From NCBI GenBank assembly GCA_964565645.1, contig CAZMFQ010000002.1:62001-126000 (forward strand): a DNA stretch of 64,000 bases. Direction: 5' to 3'. The notes beneath the pieces were generated by a model, which saw only the letters and a list, made by a program, of their open reading frames with translations, searched no databases and had not been told where the DNA came from. Position numbers and translations under genes: made by a program. This document shows positions 1 through 7,149 of this stretch, piece after piece (within the stretch, counting starts at the first letter, position 1; each line of letters begins with the position of its first letter). The stretch is from JAHIQC01 sp964565645 (lineage in GTDB: Bacteria; Actinomycetota; Coriobacteriia; Anaerosomatales; JAHIQC01).

Positions 1-1489
1 TGCGGTCGTTGGGGCGCCAGTCGATGTGCACCGATGCCCCGGCGTCGCCACCGAGCCATGTGGCCAGTTGCGATGCATTCTTCGCAAAGGGGGTCAGCAG
101 TAGGAACCTGCACATGCGTTCGCGTCGAAGGCTCGCCAGCAGCAGCTCGAGTCTCGCCCCTCGTTCTTCGCAAGCAAGGTTGTGTGCCTCATCAACGACA
201 ACCAGCGCTATTTCAGCAACCGACCTGTGGCCTATTCGAAACAACAGATCGAACTTCTCTGGCGTCGTGACAAGCACGTCGAAGTCATCGCTAAGGATCT
301 CGTCTTCAACGGCATCGAGCTCATACGCGGGGCTGGCGATGCGAACCTCGACGGCCGTTCCCATGTCCCGCTTCAGATTCCGTGCAACCTGTCCGACCAA
401 CGCCCGTGTCGGAGCTGTATAGACAACCCTTCCCGTGTTCTCGGCCAGCGCCTGGGCAATGGCCATCTCGGCGAGAAAGGTCTTCCCTGAGCTTGTCGGG
501 AGGCTGACCACTACTGCAGGCCGAGTCGGGTCCAGCAGGCTTCCCGTGTAGATTGCCTGGCGTTGCGGGTACCACGTGTCCAAGATGGGCCGCACCTCAC
601 GTGACGCGAGGCTATCAATAAGCATGCCGACGGAACGAGGTAGCCTTAGGGCGTAGACACTGTTGTTGATGAGAGCGTGTAGCCCGAACCTCAGTCGGCT
701 CACCTTCATGCGGAGTCTTGGGTCTAGGCTCGACAGAAGGTCTCGTGCATCGCTGATGAACGCGTCGACATCATCGCGGGCCCCGACCTCAGTGATGGGC
801 TTCCCGTCGATAGATTCACCATTTGACAAGAAGCGGACGGCGATCTCAACACTTCTGACAGCGTTGTACAGAGCAAGAATGCGTGCCGCCGCCCTATCTT
901 CAGCTGACGCAGCCGCTACCTCTCGCTCCTTGGAGTTCTGCAGTACGTGAAGCCGATCGATGGCCTCGGCTGCGTGTATGAGATCCTGCCGTCCGCCGGC
1001 CTTGCGAGCAAGCAGAAGGAACGCTCTCTGCATCTCGTTCTCAAGCAGCACGTCCCATGGGAGCAGTTCGGACCGCCGCTCCCAAGTGAGGTCAGTCGAG
1101 ATGAGCTGCATACGCACCTCGGGCAACCGCTGTGCCACGAGGCCTGCGACAACTTCGTTCAGCAGCTCGTCGGAGCTTGGCTGCTCACTCTCTGAGTTGG
1201 CCAGGAGCCCGCGTTGAAGACGGAACGCTGGCCTCACGAAATCTTGCCATGGCAGCGAGCCTTCCAGTGGACGAAGACCATGCCATCTGTGGAAGTCGAA
1301 TGCTAGCGTCTCGAATCCCATCAGTGCCGCGGAGTACTCCTCCTTCCATGACGTTCCAGACAACGCATCGTGCCCAAGTTCGTCCGCCAGTGCGGCCATC
1401 AGGTAGCCGCGTTGGGCCACAGGCTCATGACTACGCGCGAAGTCGCGGAGGACAGTCGCCTGCCCGTCTCTGTCGGGAAGCCTAAGCAT
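1..1489 (-). CDS. DEAH-box superfamily 2 helicase, HamB/AbpB-like, C-terminus beyond the window
   Basis: This is an open frame of about 496 residues with its C-terminal part off the left edge. Residues 1-320 form a mostly helical N-terminal region. Helicase motifs follow: Walker A SLPTSSGKT at 329-337, a motif Ia-like TAPTRALVGQ, TTPEKFDLL, and motif II DEAH at 433-436. A segment at the motif III position reads LLLTPFAKN rather than the usual SAT. The TPEKFD pattern and the long N-terminal region are those of Ski2-like helicases such as HamB. The ATG at 1489 lies inside the end of the preceding gene (ATGCTTAG, 8-base overlap), so the two are translationally coupled. In Hachiman, HamB senses DNA and restrains HamA; that role here is inferred from pairing. 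Helicase identity is firm, the subfamily is less so. Confidence 0.85.
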   Translation of the reverse strand, partial: MLRLPDRDGQATVLRDFARSHEPVAQRGYLMAALADELGHDALSGTSWKEEYSAALMGFETLAFDFHRWHGLRPLEGSLPWQDFVRPAFRLQRGLLANSESEQPSSDELLNEVVAGLVAQRLPEVRMQLISTDLTWERRSELLPWDVLLENEMQRAFLLLARKAGGRQDLIHAAEAIDRLHVLQNSKEREVAAASAEDRAAARILALYNAVRSVEIAVRFLSNGESIDGKPITEVGARDDVDAFISDARDLLSSLDPRLRMKVSRLRFGLHALINNSVYALRLPRSVGMLIDSLASREVRPILDTWYPQRQAIYTGSLLDPTRPAVVVSLPTSSGKTFLAEMAIAQALAENTGRVVYTAPTRALVGQVARNLKRDMGTAVEVRIASPAYELDAVEDEILSDDFDVLVTTPEKFDLLFRIGHRSVAEIALVVVDEAHNLACEERGARLELLLASLRRERMCRFLLLTPFAKNASQLATWLGGDAGASVHIDWRPNDR

Positions 1490-2396
1490 CCGCGGGCTCT
1501 ATCACTTTGTCCGAGCCGGACAACGTCATCTTTGCGGCATCCAGCCAACCGGAGAACGTGTCACACGCCTCAATGGCGAGAAACACAACCGTGGACGGAA
1601 CCCGGGCCCCTTCGAACGCGTTGACGCCATCAAGGAACGGCTTCCAGTCTGCTGAAGAGAACCTGCCGTTCTTGCGAACGAGAACTGGACTTGCTATGAC
1701 CGCTCCCTCGGTCTTGAGACTTCCGCTTATGGCTGCTGCTATGAAGGCGTTGAGAACCTGCTGCTGGGACTCGGGCGCCTCATCGTGCACTGCGCTGAGC
1801 GAGTAGAGGAGACGGCCAAGTCCTTCTTGGTCCACCGTCTGTTGTAAGAGCTGCCTGTGGTGGTCTCGAACGGTCGCCGGGGTGCCACGACGTGCCTGAT
1901 TCGTGGCCATGACTTCCGAGATGAGGAGGGCGTACTCCTGGTCCTTCTGAATGTAGCCGATGAGGTCTATTCCGCGATGCTGCGCGTCCTTCGCATCGTG
2001 GTGGAGTACCCCTGGGTATGGGAACGTCACTGGGCCCGCAAGTTCGTCCAAGGCGACCAAGGCGAGCACTTCAGTCATGTCGGTCACATGCCGGTTCTTG
2101 GTAACGTTGGAGTCCTCAAGCGGGGTGTCAGGGAGTCTTGCGGCTCCCGCATCGTTCAGTCGACGAACGCAATCGCCGCCCTTGAACCCTGTTTCCTCGA
2201 CGCGGGCGACGTACGCCGCCGCAGTAAGCCTCCAAGACTGAAGGCATGACTGCGTGATTCGGATCCAGGTCTCGTCACCGGGTGGCGGAGCGTATCGAAA
2301 CGCGGCGAACAGGTGAGGCCGCTTGCTCAAATCCTGCCCGATGACTGCGAACGCTGGATGGTCGGTGAGCGTCATGCTCGGCAACTGCGGCGACAC
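1482..2396 (-). CDS. HamA/AbpA-like (DUF1837-type) nuclease-fold defence protein
   Basis: I place the start at the GTG at 2396, which has a strong GGGGGAGG ribosome site five bases upstream; a GTG at 2420 is also open. The product is 304 residues. The centre has the layout of a PD-(D/E)xK nuclease: a helix with TEVLAL (E109), then GIDLIG with D144, then SEVMAT with E161. The third catalytic position is Met163 where a Lys is expected. It overlaps the downstream helicase gene by 8 bases, the arrangement of HamA-HamB in Hachiman and AbpA-AbpB. In Hachiman, HamA is the DNA-degrading effector. The family call rests on motif order, size and partner, not on a search, and the protein could be another nuclease-fold partner of a Ski2-like helicase. 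It is the first gene of the fifth cassette. Confidence 0.55.
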   Translation of the reverse strand: MSPQLPSMTLTDHPAFAVIGQDLSKRPHLFAAFRYAPPPGDETWIRITQSCLQSWRLTAAAYVARVEETGFKGGDCVRRLNDAGAARLPDTPLEDSNVTKNRHVTDMTEVLALVALDELAGPVTFPYPGVLHHDAKDAQHRGIDLIGYIQKDQEYALLISEVMATNQARRGTPATVRDHHRQLLQQTVDQEGLGRLLYSLSAVHDEAPESQQQVLNAFIAAAISGSLKTEGAVIASPVLVRKNGRFSSADWKPFLDGVNAFEGARVPSTVVFLAIEACDTFSGWLDAAKMTLSGSDKVIEPADA

Positions 2397-2501
2397 TCGT
2401 GCCTCCCCCGTCCTGTTCACCAGCCGGTTCCGTCATTCTGACACAGCGGGCTGACATGGGGCACTGCCAACAGCAACGTGCAGCCTGCGGTCGCAGCATG
2501 C

Positions 2502-2580
2502 GCCCAACGTTCTTGCGCTCCGGTGCACCTGAGTCTACCGCTTTGCGGGGCGCGCCTTCTGCTGGAAGCGCAGGTTGGGC
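2502..2580 (-). other. attC site A
   Basis: On the minus strand the site runs from GCCCAAC (2574-2580) to GTTGGGC (2502-2508). The inner arms are TGCGCTTCC and GGAGCGCA, which pair with one extra T in the left arm, the expected extrahelical base and the expected orientation. It starts 5 bases after the stop of the 360-residue gene. The spacer before the right end is AGAAC. Confidence 0.85.
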
Positions 2581-2585
2581 GCGAC

Positions 2586-3668
2586 TCAGTACAGCGTGAC
2601 GAGGCGGACAGTCCGTGATTCCGGTTTATAGTGCAGCGACAGCATCAGCCTGCAGAGATCGAACCCAGCGATCATGTTGAAGACGACCGTGTCGTGCTGC
2701 TTGAGGTTGCGCAGATTGTAGATGTAGTTCGCACGGAGCTTCTCGCGAATCACCGCGCTCAATTCGTTGGATGAGAAGCCAGAAAGTCCTGCTCGACGGA
2801 GGCTGCCGGACTTGTAAGTGGTGAGGTATTCGAGTTTCTGAGGTTCAACCTCGACCTCGAAACCGACCAGGTCCGAGGGAGAAGTCGAAACGGCGTTGAG
2901 GGCTAGTTCCGTGTCTACCTCAAGACCGGCGATAACCGGCCGCTCGATCTTGTAGGACAGCAATGTGCCGTACATCATGGACGGTACGCTTCTGACTGCG
3001 TACCCGTAGTCCTCAAACGGATAGCCAATCGTGTTCTGGTTGGCATCCTCATCGAGATCGTCTTCGTGCTGCTGGAGGACCACTCTGCCAGCCTTGATGA
3101 ACTGTGCGGGCAGACAGAGCGAAATCCACCGCTTCATGAAAGAGTCATGGGTGCAGTCCACGTGGCCAACGTATGGTCGGAACTCAGAGAGCCCCCCATC
3201 TAGAACCTGAATCATGTGCGGTGTCAGGTTGTTGATGTACACGCAGTAGAACTGCGTGCTGTGTTGGAAACGAAACGGGTTTGCCGGAATCAGCGCCGCT
3301 TCGAACTCCTCGCGAAGTTCCCATTGAGGGATGCGGTTGTCGAGTAGGTCCCCGGTCAGGATGCTGTGATAGCTACGATGGGACAGAAGCGGAATCACTC
3401 GCTCGAAGACCTCGTATCCATACCAGGAATCGTCGATTTGCGAGGAATCGAAGAAGAAGGCTGCCTCGTCTCGTTTGGATGAGGGCACGAGGGCGGGAGC
3501 GAGATCGAGATAGTCTACGCCTCTCCGCGCGAGCGCAGACGTCGTCTCGGCAAGCAGCCACTGAATCTCCGTCAGTACTTGGGCGGGCGAAAGCCCAAAG
3601 TGGTCGCGAGCCACCTCCAGCATGACGTTGTCACGGGCGTCAATCGTGAGTACGCGAGTGTCCCCCAT
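2586..3668 (-). CDS. Cassette gene of unknown function, 360 residues
   Basis: I do not recognise this protein. It is the only gene of the fourth cassette. The ATG is preceded by AGGAAA three bases away and lies only about 20 bases from the recombination point, so the start is well supported. The protein is acidic and soluble in appearance, with no signal peptide, membrane helix, P-loop, zinc cluster or RxxxxH HEPN motif that I can see. A strongly acidic stretch, HEDDLDEDANQN, lies near residue 200. The C-terminal third (SSNELSAVIREKLRANYIYN onwards) looks alpha/beta. It sits between cassettes with defence-type genes, so a role in phage defence is a reasonable guess and nothing more. It could be a sensor, an effector of a new type, or a non-defence cassette. 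Confidence 0.8.
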   Translation of the reverse strand: MGDTRVLTIDARDNVMLEVARDHFGLSPAQVLTEIQWLLAETTSALARRGVDYLDLAPALVPSSKRDEAAFFFDSSQIDDSWYGYEVFERVIPLLSHRSYHSILTGDLLDNRIPQWELREEFEAALIPANPFRFQHSTQFYCVYINNLTPHMIQVLDGGLSEFRPYVGHVDCTHDSFMKRWISLCLPAQFIKAGRVVLQQHEDDLDEDANQNTIGYPFEDYGYAVRSVPSMMYGTLLSYKIERPVIAGLEVDTELALNAVSTSPSDLVGFEVEVEPQKLEYLTTYKSGSLRRAGLSGFSSNELSAVIREKLRANYIYNLRNLKQHDTVVFNMIAGFDLCRLMLSLHYKPESRTVRLVTLY

Positions 3669-3683
3669 CGATTTCCTGTCTGC

Positions 3684-3744
3684 GCCTAACGTGTTTGGGC
3701 TTCACCCGAGAGCGAAGCGAGTCGGGTGGAAGCCCGGGTTAGGC
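3684..3744 (-). other. attC site B
   Basis: This is the shortest and most regular site (61 bases). Minus-strand ends are GCCTAAC (3738-3744) and GTTAGGC (3684-3690). The arms GGGCTTCCACCCGA and TCGGGTGAAGCCC pair with one extra C in the left arm. A second inverted repeat (CTCGCTTCG) fills the centre, so almost the whole site folds. It starts 9 bases after the ApeA-like gene. Confidence 0.9.
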
Positions 3745-3752
3745 CTTGGTCG

Positions 3753-5186
3753 CTATCCCTGCGCCATGCCCCCTGAGTATCGTACTCGAAACTGGACGAA
3801 TGCCTGGTTGTCTCCGTACAGTCTCGCCACGTCGTCAGGAGTGAATCCGGTGTCAAGCATCAGCGACGCGCGCAGCATGTATCGGAAAGCTTCGGTCAGG
3901 TAGTAGCTTGCGATACCGGTTGCGGCCTGCAACTTGAGCTCGTCTGTGCGGTGCACCAAGTAGTTGCGTGTGCAGGTGATCTTGTCGACGAACTGCTTCG
4001 GATCCCCAACGAATTCCATCACCGGGCCTGCGCGCTCCAGGAGTTCCCTGAGCCGGCGGCGGAAGGTGAGCTCGTTTGTGTAGCGAAGCCTCTCCCGAGT
4101 CCACTTCCGAAGATCGTCCGGGATCGCTGACACTATGGCTTCGATTCTCGTGGAGTGTTCCTCTGCCGTGAAAGCCGTCCCGCCGATGCGCTCCCGGTGG
4201 TAAGACTCCGCGGCTTGGGCTAACGCAAGGAACGTGTACTCGAGGTATGGGGACTGTTCGTAGTCTCCAGCGAAGATCAGTTGGCAGACAGTGTCCAGTT
4301 CTGAGGAGACCGACAGCCAGTTCCCGAGCGCTTCGGGAAACCGCTCACCGAGGTCCCTCATGCTGAACAGCATCCAGGGTTCGAGAAGAGTCTTCTCCCT
4401 CCTGTCAATGTACCGCTGCGAGAAGAAGACCTCCGCAGGTTGAGTTCGGTGCTGCCCGTTGGACAGCTCGAGGAAGTAGTCATCGTTCGCAACCGTCAGC
4501 GTGGAAACGGAATTCGGATGCGACGTAGCGAGCGTCATGAAGTCCTGAAGCGGCTGAACGACAGATGATCGGATCCAATCCAGATCCTTGAGCTCGTCGA
4601 GATGGATTCGAAACGCAACGTCATGTGTCAGATTGACGGATCGAAGCCGATCTCCGCCGGAGCCCCAAAAGTGCGCAAGCTTCACCTGCATCCCGTGTTC
4701 TGGTAGCTCGAACTCAACTGGCTCGGGCTCCGCGTACTCGACTCGCAGGCTAGTGACCCTTCCGCCTGAATCCGTGTCCGCGAAGTCCATCTCCTGCTTC
4801 CACACGGTGCGACCAGCCCAGTCAGGAAGCCGACTGAAGCTGAGCGTTACCTGATCGAACACCATCGCCTCTTCGCCACCGAATCGAAGACCGCGCAAGC
4901 CGCTGTGAGCGAAGTACGTCTCACGAGCGTATCCAGGGGTCGACAAGGTGAAGCCGGTGCGCAGACAGTCCCTGAGCGTCCACTCCTTGCTGTCCTCGGT
5001 GACGCCCTGAATCAAGTCGGGCGAGTGCTCGCCTTGTGAATCGTGGGCTACTCGCGGCTCCTCAAGGGTCCCCATGAGTCGGAGAACGAGGCCGTCCTCA
5101 AAGCTATAGGACAGAGTGCCTGCGACTTCCTTTGAGCCCCGATCCTCAGGTAACCAGAAGTACCCCGGTCGCTCAAACTCCTCCAC
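3753..5186 (-). CDS. apeA: ApeA-like HEPN anti-phage protein
   Basis: The likely start is the GTG at 5186: AGGAAG lies seven bases upstream, and the open frame upstream of it runs into the attC region. The product is 477 residues. The N-terminus (ERPGYFWLPE, then VAGTLSYSFEDGLVLRLMG) matches the beta-rich ApeA N-terminal domain, which begins with a G-x-W/F-W-L-P type motif. The C-terminal 130 residues are helical and carry TRNYLVHRTDE, an RN-x3-H HEPN motif with R407 and H412. Proteins of this type are single-gene anti-phage systems in which the HEPN domain cuts RNA, with tRNA reported as target. The gene is the sole content of the third cassette. The domain pair makes the call good; phage sensing is unproven here. 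Confidence 0.8.
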   Translation of the reverse strand: MEEFERPGYFWLPEDRGSKEVAGTLSYSFEDGLVLRLMGTLEEPRVAHDSQGEHSPDLIQGVTEDSKEWTLRDCLRTGFTLSTPGYARETYFAHSGLRGLRFGGEEAMVFDQVTLSFSRLPDWAGRTVWKQEMDFADTDSGGRVTSLRVEYAEPEPVEFELPEHGMQVKLAHFWGSGGDRLRSVNLTHDVAFRIHLDELKDLDWIRSSVVQPLQDFMTLATSHPNSVSTLTVANDDYFLELSNGQHRTQPAEVFFSQRYIDRREKTLLEPWMLFSMRDLGERFPEALGNWLSVSSELDTVCQLIFAGDYEQSPYLEYTFLALAQAAESYHRERIGGTAFTAEEHSTRIEAIVSAIPDDLRKWTRERLRYTNELTFRRRLRELLERAGPVMEFVGDPKQFVDKITCTRNYLVHRTDELKLQAATGIASYYLTEAFRYMLRASLMLDTGFTPDDVARLYGDNQAFVQFRVRYSGGMAQG

Positions 5187-5225
5187 CCCAGCACTTCCTG
5201 TCTTCCGACAACGACCGTGCCATAG

Positions 5226-5320
5226 GCCTAACGTTCTTGGGCGTAACCTGCAACGCATCACGCCAGCTTGCTGCCCTAGTCTACCGTGCGGGCGTTGTCA
5301 GGTTGACGCCCGGGTTAGTG
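5226..5320 (-). other. attC site C
   Basis: On the minus strand the site runs from CACTAAC (5314-5320) to GTTAGGC (5226-5232). The arms GGGCGTCAACCTG and CAGGTTACGCCC pair with one extra C in the left arm. The central loop is long (95 bases in all). The left end departs from RYYYAAC at its first base, which matches the GTTAGTG right end of site D: both reflect the same cassette. Confidence 0.85.
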
Positions 5321-5328
5321 AGACCCGC

Positions 5329-6342
5329 TCAGTCGGGCAATTGGTAGCGGCCGTTCAGCCACTCCAGCAGATCTAGCGCTTCCTTGTTTGGTGCTGGGTC
5401 CCAATCGGGCTTGAGCTCATAGGTACCTTCGCTCACCCGCTGGAGCAACAGGCCGAGCATGTCACGCATGACTCGCTCTGCATGCACTAGCAGTTGGTAC
5501 ACGCCTTCGAGTGAGCCGGCCGGGTACTCCCAGGTATCAACATGAGCGACATCCATGTGGCTTCTAAGCTTCATGATCGAGATCAGCATCTCCCGGGCTT
5601 CCTCATCGAGTCCGAGTGCCGCCATCTCCTCACGGGCTTGCTGGTTGCTGTTTCCACAAATGCGATCTGACGAGAATAGGACTTCGAGCACCTTGTTCAT
5701 GTTGAGTGCAGCTTCAGGCATGAACTCCCATGGGGACTCGCTGACGACCAGAAGCCGAGAAGCAACATGGAAGTAGTGGACAGCTGCCTGCAGCCGGAGC
5801 GATGACCTCACGACCGATGAATCGAGCAGTCGCAGAGCAACGCCGACACGCTCAGCCTGAGTGGCGTCGGAGGTGGTGCGTCCGAACGTGGCCGCCGAAT
5901 GGTGATACTGAAGGCGAAATACGGAGTCACCCAAGTCGAACGTAAGCCCGACCACGACCGTGGGATCGACCAGTTCAACGTTGAGCAAGCCTGGCATCAA
6001 GAAGACAACGTTGCTGAGCCACGCGTTCAGCTCCGCGAGGTCGCCGATTTCCCCAGTCCACTCGAACACTTCACCCTTGCCAGTCCAGCTACCCGACTCG
6101 CATTCATGTTTGAACTGCACTGGCTCAAGGGGTGTCTTCGACTCGATTGTGTGGCGGTCGGTGTTCGCGTTCCACAGAACCCTCGCTTCCACACCCTTAA
6201 TGCAAGTACGTCCAGGAATCCGTGAGCCCAGCGCTGCCGTAGGTGCAAGTTCAGCGTGAACACGCACCGTTGTAGGGAATGGGAGATCTCCACTGCCACT
6301 CACGAGTCGCAACACGCGCGCCTGAAGCAAGTAGTTCAACAA
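5329..6342 (-). CDS. HEPN-like cassette protein of unknown specificity
   Basis: The open frame extends back to 6402, but that part is translated attC sequence. The cassette begins at 6365, so the start must lie below that. The TTG at 6342 after GGGG is my choice; GTG codons at 6315 and 6303 are alternatives, and none has a convincing ribosome site. From 6342 the product is 337 residues. An N-terminal beta-rich domain (to about residue 170) is followed by a helical domain containing ALNMNKVLEVLF and then KLRSHMDVAH, an R-x6-H pattern (R260, H267) typical of HEPN folds. The layout resembles the ApeA-like protein in the next cassette: beta-rich sensor-like N-terminus, helical HEPN C-terminus. 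A defence role is inferred. Coordinates at the start are uncertain. Confidence 0.65.
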   Translation of the reverse strand: MLNYLLQARVLRLVSGSGDLPFPTTVRVHAELAPTAALGSRIPGRTCIKGVEARVLWNANTDRHTIESKTPLEPVQFKHECESGSWTGKGEVFEWTGEIGDLAELNAWLSNVVFLMPGLLNVELVDPTVVVGLTFDLGDSVFRLQYHHSAATFGRTTSDATQAERVGVALRLLDSSVVRSSLRLQAAVHYFHVASRLLVVSESPWEFMPEAALNMNKVLEVLFSSDRICGNSNQQAREEMAALGLDEEAREMLISIMKLRSHMDVAHVDTWEYPAGSLEGVYQLLVHAERVMRDMLGLLLQRVSEGTYELKPDWDPAPNKEALDLLEWLNGRYQLPD

Positions 6343-6359
6343 GAGAGCCCCCGGGTTCT

Positions 6360-6461
6360 CACTAACGTGTTTCGGCTTGACCTGCAATCCGAGGCCAAGC
6401 ACCTCCCTGTACGAGCCTATCTCTCATGCCGAGGATTGTCAGGTCGAAGCCGGGGTTAGCC
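6360..6461 (-). other. attC site D
   Basis: On the minus strand the site runs from GGCTAAC (6455-6461) to GTTAGTG (6360-6366). The arms CGGCTTCGACCTG and CAGGTCAAGCCG pair with one extra C in the left arm. The flanking motif CCTGACAA and its partner TTGCAGG are shared with site C. The stop codon of the upstream gene (TAA, 6456-6458) lies inside the left end of the site. Confidence 0.88.
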
Positions 6462-7085
6462 CGCATTCGACGCAAGGTATGAGGCGACGTAACACGCTTG
6501 CAGAAGTCGGAGGCTATCGGCCTGAGACCAGTCAGACGCGGCGCGACCGTGCAGAATCCAGTGCCTGTTCAGCGTTGGCGGCGGGTCATCGTCGAAGTCG
6601 TGATGGGCATAGAGGCCCCCGATCAACTCACTCGCCGCCAACCACATCACACGGTGCAGCGAGTACCCTTCTGGCGGACCAGGAACGCGCCTGCCAACAA
6701 TGTCTCGAAGGTTCGGGCCATTGTCTTGTCCATGCGTCAAGACTCCCTCGAGCACCACGAACGCGGCCGGCACTACGATAGCGTGGTCTCCGCGACGGTA
6801 GGCAGTGTCCATCTGTCGGATCAACTCCGCCCATTGACGATTGCGCGCCGACGGGAGCTCCCTCACGAGGCGTTCGTAGCGTGAGAAGCCATCGTTCGAA
6901 AAGTACTCCACGAACGCCGCATCGACCGCGTCGGGATCGCCATCGCCCAGCAGGGACTCGGCCTCGTTCCCGCGGATCCATATCGGAGTAATCCAACCGA
7001 GACGAGCCAGCGCCACGGCGACCTGCTCGGCATGAGCCTGTCTGACTTGATACTCCTCGCGCTCAGCTGACCAAGTAGATGTCAT
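6456..7085 (-). CDS. Small HEPN-like cassette protein
   Basis: The product is 209 residues and is the only gene of the first cassette, next to the junction with proS. The ATG at 7085 has GGAG four bases upstream and lies about 20 bases from the cassette edge. The first 90 residues are charged and helical. A helix with VVPAAFVVLEGVL and then LNRHWILHG near residue 172 gives an N-R-x4-H pattern (R174, H179), seen in many HEPN-like proteins of conflict systems. The two-part layout, with a glutamate-containing helix and then RxxxxH, supports a HEPN fold of the minimal kind. It could be a free-standing RNase or a toxin whose partner is elsewhere. Function is inferred. The stop codon falls in attC site D. 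Confidence 0.65.
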   Translation of the reverse strand: MTSTWSAEREEYQVRQAHAEQVAVALARLGWITPIWIRGNEAESLLGDGDPDAVDAAFVEYFSNDGFSRYERLVRELPSARNRQWAELIRQMDTAYRRGDHAIVVPAAFVVLEGVLTHGQDNGPNLRDIVGRRVPGPPEGYSLHRVMWLAASELIGGLYAHHDFDDDPPPTLNRHWILHGRAASDWSQADSLRLLQACYVASYLASNAG

Positions 7086-7099
7086 CGTGCTCCATGTCG

Positions 7100-7106
7100 G
7101 GCTAAC
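7100..7106 (-). other. Array boundary: cassette-insertion half-site GTTAGCC
   Basis: The minus strand reads GTTAGCC, the same end as the left end of site D, so this is the other edge of the first cassette. There is no matching RYYYAAC and no paired arms on the proS side, so it is not a complete attC. It may be an attI remnant or a secondary insertion site. Confidence 0.7.
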
Positions 7107-7124
7107 CCTCGATTCAACGGTCTA

Positions 7125-7149
7125 CGTATCCCGGATACGCCGGAATACG
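7125..7149. terminator. Hairpin between proS and the cassette array
   Basis: On the minus strand CGTATTCCGG and CCGGGATACG pair over 10 bases (one wobble) around a CGTAT loop. No T-run follows, so it is at most a weak terminator for proS. It could also be part of an attI-like structure at the array junction. Confidence 0.4.

Larger units (their letters stand above)
1..7105 (-). mobile_element. Integron gene-cassette array without a visible integrase (CALIN-like), left end open
   Basis: The array consists of genes all on the minus strand, each followed by an attC recombination site. Deduced cassettes, cut inside G^TT of each site, are 6366-7105, 5232-6365, 3690-5231, 2508-3689 and one from 2507 running off the left edge. 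The genes have very short leaders after the cut site, as is usual for cassettes. A rough hand count of a few lines gives about 53-65 percent GC here against about 70 percent in the core genes to the right. No intI gene or recognisable attI lies between the array and proS, so this is either a cluster of attC sites lacking an integrase, or an integron whose integrase lies elsewhere. Identification of the attC sites is from their structure; defence cargo is inferred from protein motifs. Confidence 0.85.

Noticed and set aside
5187..5261. ATG start at 5261 for the ApeA-like gene
   Set aside because: The 25 extra residues derive from the attC and cassette leader, and the GTG at 5186 has a strong ribosome site.
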